NCBI RefSeq assembly: GCF_000333035.1
Contig: NZ_BANU01000006.1
Location: 1 to 64,000, forward strand
Reading direction: 5' to 3'
From: Gordonia sihwensis NBRC 108236
GTDB taxonomy: Bacteria > Actinomycetota > Actinomycetes > Mycobacteriales > Mycobacteriaceae
Length of the DNA: 64,000 bases
In this document: positions 25,248 through 34,513 of the stretch, one piece after another
How the letters are laid out: every line of letters begins with the position of its first letter
Numbering within the stretch: the stretch's first letter is position 1
Notes under the pieces: model-generated
Databases searched by the model: none
Told to the model about the DNA's origin: nothing
The model's input: only the letters and a program-made list of their open reading frames with translations
Program-made: the position numbers and the translations under genes

Positions 25248-25343
25248 CGCTCATTGGCACAATCGGCGGATCGAGCGTCGAATGCAGCGCCGGTCACAGG
25301 GGATCGAGTCGGCCATGCGTTCCGGGCGTGGCACGGTAGTGGC

Positions 25344-26540
25344 ATGGTCATGATCGGCAGGTACCGCGTCGCCGACCCCCTCGCGTTCCCGAACCTCTCA
25401 CGACGGTCGACGATCGCCGACGCCGTCATCGGTCTGATTCTGCTGGTGTTGATGCTGGCCTTCTCGTCGGGTCTCACCACGACGGTGCAGGTGGTCAGCC
25501 TGCTGATCGGGCTGGCTCTGATGTGCCGCCGGTCCGCGCCGTCGGTGATGATGCTGCTGGCGGTCACGTCGGCGGTGATCCAGGTGGCGACCTACGACGT
25601 CGCGGTGGGACCGTGCCTGCTCTACTCGGTGCTCTACTACACGGCGGGCAATCATCCGGATCGTCGGGTCCGGGGCGCGTCGCTGGCCGTGGCAGTCGTG
25701 GGTTCGGCGATCGCGGCGTGGGTGTATCCGAGGTCGACGGCGTTCGGCACCGATGCCGAGGCGTCGACGATCGTCTCGCACACGATGACCTTCGTCGGCA
25801 TCGCGGTGCTGCTGGTGGGCAGCTGGACCTTCGGATTCATCCGGTATCAGCGCCACAGCGTGGAACAGGCGAGGATCGCCGAGCAGATCTCCGAACTCGA
25901 ACGACGGCGACTGCTCGACCTGTACGACGAGCAGGCCCAGCGGTCGAGTCTGGCCCGCGACATGCACGACGTGGTGGCGCACTCGCTCGCGGTGGTGGTG
26001 GCGCAGGCCGAAGGAGCACGCTTCGCCCTGGACGCCAGTCCCGAGGCGGCGAAGGAGGCGCTCGGCGTCATCGCCGACACGGCGCGGCAGGCGCTCGCCG
26101 ACGTCCGGGGCGTGCTGGAGGAACTGCGCAGCGCCGAGTCGACGGCCGAGCACGCGCGAACCGACCGCGACCAGCTCTACGCACGGATGCGCGCAGCCGG
26201 AATGACGTTGCAGTCCACCGAGATCGGTGACGAAGACGCGGCGTCGCCGCTGAGTGTGCGGGTCGCCTTCGCGGTCCTCACCGAGGCATTGACGAATGCG
26301 CTCAAGTACGGCGACCTGGGTGCGCCGGTGTACGTCCGGCAGGACTGGTCGGACGGATGCCGGCTCACGGTGGCGAACTCGCTGTCGGAGAAGCCGCTGG
26401 CTCCCGGTGGCGCGGGCCACGGCATCAGGGGCATGGCAGAGCGGGCCGAACTCGCCGGCGGTACGCTGACCAGCGCCGCCGTCGAAGGCGGCTGGCTCGT
26501 CGAACTCGTCATCCCCGCTCGTCCGGAAGGACCGTCATGA
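25344..26540 (+). CDS. Two-component sensor histidine kinase (HisKA_3 type)
   Basis: This 398-residue protein has four to five transmembrane segments in residues 25-165. The dimerisation/phosphoacceptor box is SLARDMHDVVAHSL with His208. A C-terminal ATP-binding domain follows with N-box LTEALTNALKYG and G-box GGAGHGIRGMAERAELAGG. It belongs to the NarL-partner (LiaS/DesK-like) class. ATG 25344 is preferred because the region before it is not membrane-protein-like. The stop overlaps the response-regulator start (ATGA). Followed by an ABC exporter pair, it probably senses envelope or antibiotic stress. Confidence 0.9.
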   Translation: MVMIGRYRVADPLAFPNLSRRSTIADAVIGLILLVLMLAFSSGLTTTVQVVSLLIGLALMCRRSAPSVMMLLAVTSAVIQVATYDVAVGPCLLYSVLYYTAGNHPDRRVRGASLAVAVVGSAIAAWVYPRSTAFGTDAEASTIVSHTMTFVGIAVLLVGSWTFGFIRYQRHSVEQARIAEQISELERRRLLDLYDEQAQRSSLARDMHDVVAHSLAVVVAQAEGARFALDASPEAAKEALGVIADTARQALADVRGVLEELRSAESTAEHARTDRDQLYARMRAAGMTLQSTEIGDEDAASPLSVRVAFAVLTEALTNALKYGDLGAPVYVRQDWSDGCRLTVANSLSEKPLAPGGAGHGIRGMAERAELAGGTLTSAAVEGGWLVELVIPARPEGPS

Positions 26541-27178
26541 TCCGCGTCGCCCTCATCGACGATCAGCCGCTGTTCCGTGGCGGGATCGCGATGATTCTCG
26601 ACAGCCAACCCGATGTGGAGGTGGTGGCGCAGGAGTCGTCGGCGCTGAACCTCTCGTCGACGGTGCGCGCGTCCGCGCCCGATGTGATCCTCATGGATGT
26701 GCGCATGCCGGGCATCGACGGGATCACCGCGACCCGTCAACTCGTGGCCGACCTCGGCGACGAGGCGCCGAAGATCCTCGTGCTCACCACATTCGACGTC
26801 GACGAGGCCGCCGCACGGGCGATCGAAGCCGGTGCGAGCGGATTCGTCCTGAAAGACGCGCAACCGGAGTTCCTGCTGGCCTCGGTGCGCGCGGTGGCCG
26901 ACGGCAGCCAGGTGGTCGCGGCATCGGCCACCCGAAGGCTCTTCGAGCGGCACGGAACCCGTACCGCCCGTCCCGGACCGGAGTACGACGCGCTCACGGT
27001 CCGCGAACGCGAAATCCTGGTGCGTGCCGCGTCCGGGCTGTCGAATGCCGAGATCGCGCAAGCCGAGTTTCTGTCGGAGGCGACGGTCAAGACGCACATC
27101 TCCCGGATTCTCGCGAAGCTGTCGCTGCGCGACCGCGTACAACTCGTGGTGTACGCGTACGAGCACGGCCTCGTCTGA
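26537..27178 (+). CDS. NarL/LuxR-family response regulator
   Basis: The 213-residue regulator has a receiver domain (acidic LIDDQ, phosphoacceptor Asp54 in ILMDVRMPG, Lys in FVLKDA). It also has a C-terminal LuxR HTH (LTVREREILVRAASGLSNAE, then EATVKTHISRILAKL). It overlaps the histidine-kinase gene by four bases, so the two form a cognate pair. The downstream ABC transporter genes, 120 bases away on the same strand, are the likely targets. Confidence 0.92.
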   Translation: MIRVALIDDQPLFRGGIAMILDSQPDVEVVAQESSALNLSSTVRASAPDVILMDVRMPGIDGITATRQLVADLGDEAPKILVLTTFDVDEAAARAIEAGASGFVLKDAQPEFLLASVRAVADGSQVVAASATRRLFERHGTRTARPGPEYDALTVREREILVRAASGLSNAEIAQAEFLSEATVKTHISRILAKLSLRDRVQLVVYAYEHGLV

Positions 27179-27297
27179 CGAGCCGGAGGACGCAGCGGTG
27201 TACATCTGCGGGATGACCCCGCACCCGCCCGTCGGAGGATGCGATTTGCGCCGGTAGGCGGACGCGAAGAGCCAGGTCAGAGCCATAACTTCGACGT

Positions 27298-28062
27298 ATG
27301 AACGCCAACGAGATCAGTACCGGACCCGCCGTCGTCATGCGCCACGTGTCGCGCACCTACGGTGATCCGGCGAACCCAGTCCACGCGCTGCGCGACGTCT
27401 CGGTCGACATCCGCCGCAGCGAGTTCACCGCCGTCATGGGCCCGTCGGGGTCGGGCAAATCGACCCTGATGAATGTGATGGCCGGACTCGACGAGGCGAC
27501 ATCCGGTCAGATCTGGCTCGGCCAGACGCCCATCGTCGGGCTCGACGACACCGCGCGGACGCTCCTGCGCCGCACCAACATCGGCTTCGTCTTCCAGTCG
27601 TTCAATCTGATCCCGACGCTGACCGCGGACGAGAACATCCGGCTGCCCTTCGTCCTGGCGGGACACAAGCCGGACGCCGTGCAGCAGGCGTGGATCGCTC
27701 ACCTGGTCGGTTCGCTCGGACTCCGTGATCGTCTGGACCATCTGCCGTCCCAGCTGTCGGGCGGACAGCAGCAGCGGGTGGCGATCGTCCGGGCCCTGGC
27801 CGGCCGCCCGACCATCATTCTCGCCGATGAGCCGACCGGCGCCCTGGACACGCGCACCAGCCGCGAGGTGCTGACCTTGCTGACGACGGCCGCTCGCGAG
27901 TACGGGCAGGGGATCGCGATGGTCACGCACGATCCGGTGGCCGCGTCGTACGCCGATCGCATCCTGGTACTGGCCGACGGCCGGATCGTCGGAGAGTACC
28001 GGGGCCTCGACCCGCATCAGATCTCCGACCTCCTGATCAATCTGCAGGGGGCGGCGGCATGA
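27298..28062 (+). CDS. ABC transporter ATP-binding protein (MacB/BceA-like)
   Basis: A 254-residue ATPase with Walker A GPSGSGKSTL, Q-loop VFQSFNL, signature LSGGQQQRVAIVRAL, Walker B IILADEPTGAL and H-loop VTHD, all intact. Sequence style matches the LolD/MacB/BceA group that powers FtsX-type permeases rather than importers. The stop overlaps the permease start by four bases. Regulation by the upstream two-component pair is inferred from position. Confidence 0.93.
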   Translation: MNANEISTGPAVVMRHVSRTYGDPANPVHALRDVSVDIRRSEFTAVMGPSGSGKSTLMNVMAGLDEATSGQIWLGQTPIVGLDDTARTLLRRTNIGFVFQSFNLIPTLTADENIRLPFVLAGHKPDAVQQAWIAHLVGSLGLRDRLDHLPSQLSGGQQQRVAIVRALAGRPTIILADEPTGALDTRTSREVLTLLTTAAREYGQGIAMVTHDPVAASYADRILVLADGRIVGEYRGLDPHQISDLLINLQGAAA

Positions 28063-29429
28063 GGGCCACGGACTACCGCCTGACGGCGGGTTCGCTGCGG
28101 GAACTGTCGACCGTGGGCGTGGTCTGCGGCCTGTCGGCGGCGTACGCCGGAATGGTGCTCACGGCCTCCGACTTCCTCGGCCGTGCCGGTGAGCACAACG
28201 GCGGCAACGTGGGAGTGGTGCTCGGCATCGTGTCGTCCGTGTTCATCCTCATCGCGCTGTTCGTGGCCGCGCTGGTGATCGGCAACGGTGTCGACACGGT
28301 GATCGCGGGCCGACGCAAGCAACTCGAGCTGCTGCGGTTGATCGGCGCCTCGTCGAGACAGCTGCGGTCGAGTCTGGTGCGCGGGGTCGCGAAGGTCGCG
28401 GCGATCGGTGCCGGGATCGGGCTGGTCGCCGGAGTGACGCTGGCCGACGCCGCACGGACCGTGATGGTGTCGCGGGACATCCTTCCGTCCATCCGGTACA
28501 GCTACCTTCCCCCGACCACCGTGCTCGCGGCGATCGTGGTGGTGGGCGTCGCGGTGGGCGCGACACTGGTGGGTTCGCGGAAGACGCTCTCCGGAACCGC
28601 CGTCGTCGCGCCGAAGGGCTCGATGCGGTGGCTTCGCGGCACCGCGGCCGTCATCGCGACCGGTGTCGGCGCGCTCCTGCTCGGAGCCGCATGTCTGTTG
28701 GGGGAGGAGGGGAGCATGAGCGGGTTCGTCGTCGCCTTCCTCGGCACCGCGACGGCCGCGGTGGGACTGCTGGTCGGTGCGCCGATCCTCGTGCCCGCGA
28801 TGGTCGCCGGTGTGGGACGGCTCCTGGGCGCGAGCCCGGCGGCGATCCTCGCGCGCAAGAACTCGGTCGCCGACCCGGGCCGCACCACACGCTCCACCGT
28901 CGGACTGTTCATCGGCGTCACCCTGATCACCACGATCGTCGCGGGTATGAGGTCGTTGCAGCAGTCCATCGACCGCTGGGATCTCACGCCCGAGCAGGTG
29001 GAGGAGAACCGGCACGTGATGTCGATGATGACCTGGGTGCTGGTGGGACTGATTCTCATCTCGGTGCTCATCGCGGCGGTGGGCTTCGTGTCGACGATGT
29101 CGTTGACAGTGATCGGGAGGACTCGTGAGATCGGCATGCTGCGCGCGATGGGCTTCACCGCCAGGCAGGTCCGCGCCACGATCACTCTCGAATCGATCGC
29201 CTTGTCCGGGACGGCGATGGTGGCGGGTCTGGCGCTGGGCGTGATCTTCGGGGCGGTCGGCAGCCAGTCGCTCATCGGTGCGATCACGCCGGGATTCCCG
29301 ATCGGACTGCCGCTGGGCGCGTTCGCGGGAATCGTTGCGGGAACGGTCGTGCTGGTGGCGATCGCCGCCCTGCCGCCCAGTCGTCGTGCGGTGTCGGTGA
29401 CGCCGGTGGACGCGCTCGCCGTCGCCTGA
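28059..29429 (+). CDS. FtsX-type ABC transporter permease
   Basis: The 456-residue membrane protein has about ten hydrophobic segments arranged as two FtsX repeats, the second containing SLTVIGRTREIGMLRAMGFT, the coupling helix typical of FtsX permeases. Topology resembles BceB-like antibiotic-stress transporters, but the large extracellular domain of BceB between TM7 and TM8 is missing. The two-component/ABC set may therefore use a different sensing mode. It ends just before a very strong hairpin. Confidence 0.88.
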   Translation: MRATDYRLTAGSLRELSTVGVVCGLSAAYAGMVLTASDFLGRAGEHNGGNVGVVLGIVSSVFILIALFVAALVIGNGVDTVIAGRRKQLELLRLIGASSRQLRSSLVRGVAKVAAIGAGIGLVAGVTLADAARTVMVSRDILPSIRYSYLPPTTVLAAIVVVGVAVGATLVGSRKTLSGTAVVAPKGSMRWLRGTAAVIATGVGALLLGAACLLGEEGSMSGFVVAFLGTATAAVGLLVGAPILVPAMVAGVGRLLGASPAAILARKNSVADPGRTTRSTVGLFIGVTLITTIVAGMRSLQQSIDRWDLTPEQVEENRHVMSMMTWVLVGLILISVLIAAVGFVSTMSLTVIGRTREIGMLRAMGFTARQVRATITLESIALSGTAMVAGLALGVIFGAVGSQSLIGAITPGFPIGLPLGAFAGIVAGTVVLVAIAALPPSRRAVSVTPVDALAVA

Positions 29430-29444
29430 GACGAGGGTACGAGA

Positions 29445-29484
29445 AAGGGGTGGAGCGCATCGGTTCCGATGCGCTCCACCCCTT
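29445..29484. terminator. 19-bp perfect hairpin between convergent genes
   Basis: Arms at 29445-29463 and 29466-29484 are perfectly complementary with only TT between them, giving a long stem with a tight loop. It lies between the permease and the convergent MFS gene and ends with CTT on either strand, which makes it an effective bidirectional terminator. Confidence 0.8.
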
Positions 29485-29518
29485 GCCGGCTGAGCGGGTG
29501 ACGGGCTCGCGCCGACGA

Positions 29519-31177
29519 CTACTCGCGGGAGCGGGTCGCCGCGGCCTTGTCGTTGCCGGCCTCCTCGGCGGCTTCGATGGTGATCATCTCGGCCTCGGTC
29601 AGCAATTCCTCCTCGGTGAGCACTTCGGCTGCCTCTCGTTGGACGGTCGTCGCGAGCGGCTTCTCCTTCACGAACAGCAGGACCACGAGTGCGATCCCGG
29701 CCAGCGGAACGAAGAACAGGAAGATCGGCAGCAACGCCTCGTTGTACGACTCGATGATCGGGATGCGCACGGCGTCGGGCAGGGCGTTCACCGCTGCCGG
29801 CGTGAGACCGTTGCGACCCGCGTCGCCGCCGGCTCCCGCACCGCTGCCCGCGAGCTTCTCGGTGAGCAGGGTGGCCAGCCGGGAGGCGAAGATCGATCCG
29901 ACGACCGCCGATCCCAGGGTGGCGCCGACCTGACGGAAGTAGTTGTTCGCGGCGGTCGCGGTGCCGACCATGGTGACCGGGAACGAGTTCTGCACGATCA
30001 GGGTCAGGATCTGCATCGACAGGCCGATGCCGATGCCGAAGACGGCCAGATACACGCACATGAGCCAGGTGGGTGTGGTGATGTGCATCGACGCGATCAG
30101 CACCAGGCCGACGCCCATGACGATGGAGCCGACGATCGGGAAGATCTTGTAGCGGCCCGTGCGTGCCACGGCCTGACCGGAGGCGATCGAGGTGATGAGC
30201 AGTCCGCCCATCATCGGGATCATCAACAGGCCTGCGACGGTCGCGTCGACTCCGGTGACCATCTGGATGTAGGTCGGCATGTAGCCCAGAGCGCCGAACA
30301 TGGCGACGCCGATCATCAGGTTCGCGACGGTCGTCAACGTGAAGTTGCGATCCGCGAACAGCTTCATCGGCATGACCGGGTTGTCGGCGCGCAGCTCGGC
30401 GACGACGAATCCCACAGCCAGGACGACGGTCGCGACCGCGAGGCCGATGATCTGCGGGCTCAGCCAGTCGTAGGTGTGCCCGCCCCAGGTGCAGATCAGC
30501 ACGAGGCTGGTAGTGGCGCCGGCGATCAGAGCCATACCCAGGTAGTCCAGTCGCGGTCGCACCTCGTGCTGCACCTTCGGCAGCTTCATGAAGGCCAGGG
30601 TGGCGGCGATCGCGAGAGCACCCAGCGGGAGGTTCAGCCAGAACGCCCAGCGCCAGCCCGGGCCCTCGGTGAGCCAGCCGCCGAGCAGCGGGCCGGCGAC
30701 CGAGGAGACGGCGAAGACCGCGCCGAGGAAGCCCATGTAGCGGCCGCGTTCCCGGGCGGGAACCACGTCGGCGATGGCCGCCTGCGACAGGATCATCAAT
30801 CCGCCGCCGCCGATGCCCTGGAGGATGCGGCCGAAGATCAGCCAGGTGATGTTCCCGGAGAGTGCGCCGACCACCGAACCGCTGAGGAAGATCAGGATCG
30901 CGGCGATCAGTACGGGCTTGCGGCCCAACAGGTCGCTGATCTTGCCGTACACGGGCATCACGATGGTGGACGCGAGGATGTAGGCGGTGATGACCCAGGT
31001 CATCTGGTCGACGCCCTGGAGCTCACCGACGATGGTCGGCAGAGCTGTCGAGAGCACGGTCTGGTTCAGCGATGCCAGCAGCATCGTGATCATCAGTCCG
31101 ATGAACAGCAGCATCACGCTGCGGCGCTCGGTATTCCCGGTAGTGCCGTCCGTTGGTTCGGCGAGGGAAGTGGTCAT
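29519..31177 (-). CDS. MFS drug efflux transporter, DHA2 (14-TM) family
   Basis: This 552-residue transporter has 14 predicted membrane segments, the DHA2 signature GKISDLLGRKPVL after TM2 (motif A), and motif C-like GPLLGGWLTEG in TM5. A 55-residue acidic cytoplasmic tail rich in Glu/Ala follows the last helix. EmrB/QacA-type proteins export drugs by proton antiport. The gene begins inside the stop of the tetR-family gene (ATGA), so regulator and pump are co-transcribed and the pump is likely inducible. Confidence 0.92.
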   Translation of the reverse strand: MTTSLAEPTDGTTGNTERRSVMLLFIGLMITMLLASLNQTVLSTALPTIVGELQGVDQMTWVITAYILASTIVMPVYGKISDLLGRKPVLIAAILIFLSGSVVGALSGNITWLIFGRILQGIGGGGLMILSQAAIADVVPARERGRYMGFLGAVFAVSSVAGPLLGGWLTEGPGWRWAFWLNLPLGALAIAATLAFMKLPKVQHEVRPRLDYLGMALIAGATTSLVLICTWGGHTYDWLSPQIIGLAVATVVLAVGFVVAELRADNPVMPMKLFADRNFTLTTVANLMIGVAMFGALGYMPTYIQMVTGVDATVAGLLMIPMMGGLLITSIASGQAVARTGRYKIFPIVGSIVMGVGLVLIASMHITTPTWLMCVYLAVFGIGIGLSMQILTLIVQNSFPVTMVGTATAANNYFRQVGATLGSAVVGSIFASRLATLLTEKLAGSGAGAGGDAGRNGLTPAAVNALPDAVRIPIIESYNEALLPIFLFFVPLAGIALVVLLFVKEKPLATTVQREAAEVLTEEELLTEAEMITIEAAEEAGNDKAAATRSRE

Positions 31178-31788
31178 AGCAGGTCCTTGATGGTTCGGCG
31201 GAAGACTGCGCCGGCGTCGGCGAGGGCGGGCGAGTCGGGGTTGTCGAGGACTTCGGGGTCCTTCTTGTAGGCGAAGCGCAGGACGGCGCCGGCGAGCATG
31301 ATGAGCGCACGGGCGTCGTCCACCGATTCCGGGCCGGCTCGCTCACCGATCTGTTCGGTGATCACCGAACTCAGCAGCTCCTGCGCGGCGGTGCCGTGCT
31401 GCTGCATCCGTTCGACGAGCTCGGGAAACCGACGGATCAGCTCGCGGTGGTGGGAATGGGGGCCGCCGCCCTGTCGGATGCTCTTGGCGACCGCCATCAC
31501 CAGATCGACGGCACGGTCGAGGCGGTCCGGGCCGGGACCGGCTTCGACGAAATCCTTGAGCGCCTGGTCGGGCACTGTCGGCGGCACGGCTCCGAGGACG
31601 GCGTCCTCTTTGCACGCGTAGTAGTTGAAGAACGTCCGTCGTGACACTCCGGCGCGGTCGGCGATCTCGGCGACCGTGGTGTCGTGGAGTCCGTTCTCAC
31701 CCACCAGTTCGACGGCGGCCGTTCGCAGTGCACGCAGCGTCTCAAGACGCTGGCGTTCCCGAAGGCCTAGTTCAGAAATATTTTGCAC
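31174..31788 (-). CDS. TetR-family repressor of the MFS pump
   Basis: The 204-residue regulator has an N-terminal HTH (TVAEIADRAGVSRRTFFNYY). GTG 31788 (start VQNISELGL) is chosen because it gives the usual spacing to the HTH and because the operator palindrome overlaps it. An ATG at 31887 would add 33 Cys/Ser-rich residues unlike the family. It is the first gene of the tetR-mfs operon and lies divergent to an FAD oxidoreductase, so it probably represses both directions. Confidence 0.85.
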   Translation of the reverse strand: MQNISELGLRERQRLETLRALRTAAVELVGENGLHDTTVAEIADRAGVSRRTFFNYYACKEDAVLGAVPPTVPDQALKDFVEAGPGPDRLDRAVDLVMAVAKSIRQGGGPHSHHRELIRRFPELVERMQQHGTAAQELLSSVITEQIGERAGPESVDDARALIMLAGAVLRFAYKKDPEVLDNPDSPALADAGAVFRRTIKDLL

Positions 31789-31810
31789 TAGTGCAGTATT
31801 GCACGAGTGA
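31784..31810. promoter_or_regulatory. TetR operator: 12-bp palindrome and 16-bp-spaced second site
   Basis: TGCACTAGTGCA at 31784-31795 is a perfect palindrome covering the tetR start codon. Exactly 16 bp on, TGCACGAGTGAA at 31800-31811 repeats the half-sites with lower symmetry. A further GTGCAC lies at 31817-31822. Closely spaced palindromes of this form in front of a tetR gene are normally its own binding sites. Leaderless transcription of tetR from this region is plausible. Confidence 0.6.
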
Positions 31811-31885
31811 AAAGTTTTGTGCACGCAACTGTGACTGACGCAACTGTCTCGGAACACCGAGGAGGTACGTGCGGTTGCCTCAGTC

Positions 31886-33085
31886 ATGAGCCGAGACCCA
31901 GAAGTGCCGACGACGCTGACTGCGGCCGCGGTCGACCGCCGGATCGTGGTGATCGGCGCCGGCCAGGCCGGACTCTCGGCCGCCTACTTCCTCCAGCGCG
32001 GCGGATTGCGTGCAGGCAGCGACTTCGAGGTGCTCGACGCAAACCCGACTCCGGGCGGAGCGTGGAGCCATCGCTGGGACGCCCTGACCTTCAGCCTGGT
32101 GAACGGCGTCCACGACCTGCCCGGCACACGGCTCACCGGTGCCGATCCTGACGAGCCCGCGCGCGAGGTGATCAAGCGCTACTACGGGCGTTACGAGGCC
32201 GAGCACGGTCTCCGGGTGGCGCGACCGTGGCGAGTGGTCGCGGTCGAACCGACGGGCGAACCGGTGTGGCGCTTCCTCGTCCGTGCCGAGGGCCGCGACG
32301 GAGCGACGCGGACCTACCGTGCGTCGGCGGTGATCAGTGGTACCGGCACGTGGGATCGCCCCTATGTGCCGTGGTACCCGGGTCGTTTCGCGGGCCGTCA
32401 ACTGACCACCCGGGACTTTCCGGAACCGGAGGACTTCGCCGGACAGCGGGTCCTGGTGGTCGGCGGAGGCATATCCGCTGTCGAGTTCGTCGTACTCCTG
32501 GACGAGGCCGGTGCCGTCCCGATCTGGTCGACGCGCACGCCGCCGCGCTGGCGCGACACCCCGTTCGACGCTCGATGGGGGCTCGCCGTCGAGAACGGTG
32601 TCGCGGCCCGGACCCGTGCGGGACTGCGACCGCTGAGCGTGGTCGCGGCCACGGGGCTGCCGCGAACCCCGCGGTTCGCGCCGGCGATCGACAGCGGTGT
32701 CCTGTCCTCGCGCGGTCCGCTCGCGCGTCTGGTGCGCAACGGTGTCGAGTTCGCCGACGGCACGAGCGAACCGGTGGACGTGATCATCTGGGCCACCGGC
32801 TTTCGGCCGTCGCTCGCACACCTGGCCCCGCTCGGGATCCGGGAGCCCTCCGGCGGCGTGCTGATGGCCGACGACGACGTCAGCGTGGTCCGGGTCCCCG
32901 GTCTGTTCCTGGTGGGCTACGGCCGCAGTGCCTCGACGCTCGGCGCGACCCGCGCGGGCCGCCGTGCGGCCCGCGCCGCGCGTCAGTCCTCGGTCGAGAG
33001 CACCTCGGCGACGAACGATCCGACGCGGTTGCGCAGTCCGGCCACCTGCTCGGCCCGAATGGCGTCGAGGTCGGTGGCCTTGTGA
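31886..33085 (+). CDS. FAD-dependent NAD(P)-binding oxidoreductase (flavin monooxygenase-like)
   Basis: The 399-residue protein has a first Rossmann motif VVIGAGQAGLSAAYFL (FAD) and a second VLVVGGGISAVEF (NAD(P)), separated by about 150 residues. FAD-shielding VIIWATGFRPSL lies near 310. This is the layout of CzcO/Baeyer-Villiger-like monooxygenases, but the FxGxxxHxxxW fingerprint is not seen. The last 30 residues overlap the convergent FBP gene and look non-homologous, so the stop may have drifted. It is divergent from tetR-mfs and probably shares its drug-responsive operator. Confidence 0.85.
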   Translation: MSRDPEVPTTLTAAAVDRRIVVIGAGQAGLSAAYFLQRGGLRAGSDFEVLDANPTPGGAWSHRWDALTFSLVNGVHDLPGTRLTGADPDEPAREVIKRYYGRYEAEHGLRVARPWRVVAVEPTGEPVWRFLVRAEGRDGATRTYRASAVISGTGTWDRPYVPWYPGRFAGRQLTTRDFPEPEDFAGQRVLVVGGGISAVEFVVLLDEAGAVPIWSTRTPPRWRDTPFDARWGLAVENGVAARTRAGLRPLSVVAATGLPRTPRFAPAIDSGVLSSRGPLARLVRNGVEFADGTSEPVDVIIWATGFRPSLAHLAPLGIREPSGGVLMADDDVSVVRVPGLFLVGYGRSASTLGATRAGRRAARAARQSSVESTSATNDPTRLRSPATCSARMASRSVAL

Positions 33086-33477
33086 TAGGCGGGCGGCAGC
33101 TTACGGGCGTGCTTCGAGCAGTGGAACCCCGAGCACACCAGCGTGCCGATGGTGTCGCCACGCCTGCCCTGCGCACCGGTGCGCCTGGTGGTGTACAGCA
33201 CCACCTCTTCGCTGAGGTCGACGTCCCGGCACCAGGTGCACATCGTGCGGCGCGACGGCGTCGCCTCGGCGCGGTTGAGGACCAACGACACGAGCCGGCC
33301 GTCGTGCTCCACCGCGATGTAGGCGCGGCGGGGCATCTTGCGGTCGCGCCAGCCGTAGTACTCGAGGCGCGAGAAGTCGACGTCGTCGAAGTCGAGGGGA
33401 AAGGTGACCTTCTTGATCTCGCTGCGGGTGGCGCCGCGGAACGAGTCGAGGATCTGCTGTTGGGTGTACTGCTTCAT
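32983..33477 (-). CDS. FBP-domain protein, probable EF-G-binding treble-clef protein
   Basis: The 164-residue protein (start MKQYTQQQILDSF, ATG 33477) has a four-helix N-terminal region. Its C-terminal treble-clef zinc finger uses Cys80/Cys83 (MCTWC) and Cys115/Cys120 (CSGFHC). The FBP/FusB family binds EF-G on stalled ribosomes; some members confer fusidic-acid resistance, and actinobacterial copies are mostly of unknown physiology. An upstream in-frame start would add 42 basic residues and is unlikely. The 3' end overlaps the oxidoreductase gene by about 100 bases, convergently. Confidence 0.85.
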   Translation of the reverse strand: MKQYTQQQILDSFRGATRSEIKKVTFPLDFDDVDFSRLEYYGWRDRKMPRRAYIAVEHDGRLVSLVLNRAEATPSRRTMCTWCRDVDLSEEVVLYTTRRTGAQGRRGDTIGTLVCSGFHCSKHARKLPPAYHKATDLDAIRAEQVAGLRNRVGSFVAEVLSTED

Positions 33478-33862
33478 CGATGACCGATCAGTCGAATGCG
33501 CGTGATCGCGCGGGAGAGATGAGGTGAGGTCGGCCCGCGGGCGCGGGTGCGACGGCAGGATCCACTGGCCGATCCATCGGAATCGGCTGCGGAGCGCGGT
33601 CATCTGTTCGCGGCGCGGAACGCGCCGGACATCTCCTGAATGCGAGTGATCATGTCGACTCCACGCTAGCGCATCGCGCGGCGGGTGTGCGGACTCGGTG
33701 ACGACGCCGTATCACCTGGGCCGATGTGCCGAGACGGGGAAGGCCGTCCGCGCTAGTATCGTCCTGCTCCGATGAATCCGGACAGAGTTCGCCTCTCGCC
33801 CGGTTCCCGGAGACGGTCCACACCGATCGTCACCCATCGAAAGAGAAAGGCCGACGAGCACT
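33478..33862. other. Divergent intergenic region
   Basis: These 385 bases separate the FBP gene from the HdeD-like gene and should hold both promoters. A TAGTAT hexamer at 33754-33759 is a possible -10 for the rightward gene, without a good -35. No further gene, repeat or hairpin was recognised. Confidence 0.4.
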
Positions 33863-34450
33863 TTGGCAATCAATGATCCGCTCAGCGCTGCGGCGCGCGA
33901 CGCCGTCAAGGACATCGCGACCCGCACATGGCAGAGCCTCCTCGGAATCGGCATCGCCTCGCTGATCCTCGGCGTCATCGTCCTGATCTGGCCGGCGGCG
34001 ACACTTCTGGTGGTCGCCATTCTTTTCGGCATCTATCTGCTGATCTCGGGCATCTTCCAGGTCGCCGCGACCTTCGGAGTGCAGCACACCCACGGTTGGT
34101 GGCGCGTTCTCTCGTTCCTCTCCGGCGCCATCTCGATCCTGCTGGCCTTCGTGGCCTTCCGGAACATCGAGACCGCGGTGATTCTCCTGGCACTGTGGGT
34201 CGGTATCGGCTGGATCTTCCGCGGAGTCACCGAACTGTCGGTCTTCATGGACTCGGCGAGCGGCCTGCCCGGCCGTGGCTGGGGCATCTTCCTGGGAATC
34301 GTGACCGTGATCGCCGGCGGCATCCTGATCATCTGGCCCATCTCGTCGGTCGCCACCCTCACCGTCGTCTCGGGCATCATGCTCGTGGTGGTCGGCGCAG
34401 TCGAGATCGTGCACGCGTTCATGCTGCGGTCGAAGGTCAAGTCCGTCTGA
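33863..34450 (+). CDS. HdeD/DUF308-family membrane protein
   Basis: This 195-residue protein has six transmembrane helices in three pairs (LLGIGIASLILGVIVLIWPA and two similar repeats), the internal triplication seen in HdeD. HdeD-like proteins are linked with acid and envelope stress, but biochemistry is lacking. The start is TTG 33863, giving MAINDPLSAAARDAVKD, a good soluble N-terminus before the first helix. A strong hairpin follows the stop. Confidence 0.85.
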   Translation: MAINDPLSAAARDAVKDIATRTWQSLLGIGIASLILGVIVLIWPAATLLVVAILFGIYLLISGIFQVAATFGVQHTHGWWRVLSFLSGAISILLAFVAFRNIETAVILLALWVGIGWIFRGVTELSVFMDSASGLPGRGWGIFLGIVTVIAGGILIIWPISSVATLTVVSGIMLVVVGAVEIVHAFMLRSKVKSV

Positions 34451-34481
34451 CACCGAACTGCGCAGGCACTGCCGGAAAACC

Positions 34482-34513
34482 TATCGCCCCCGACCCGCAG
34501 GTCGGGGGCGATA
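34482..34513 (+). terminator. 14-bp GC-rich hairpin after the HdeD-like gene
   Basis: Arms 34482-34495 and 34500-34513 are perfectly complementary around loop CGCA, beginning 32 bases after the stop. There is no T tract. Its position before the independent sigma-factor gene supports termination. Confidence 0.7.
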
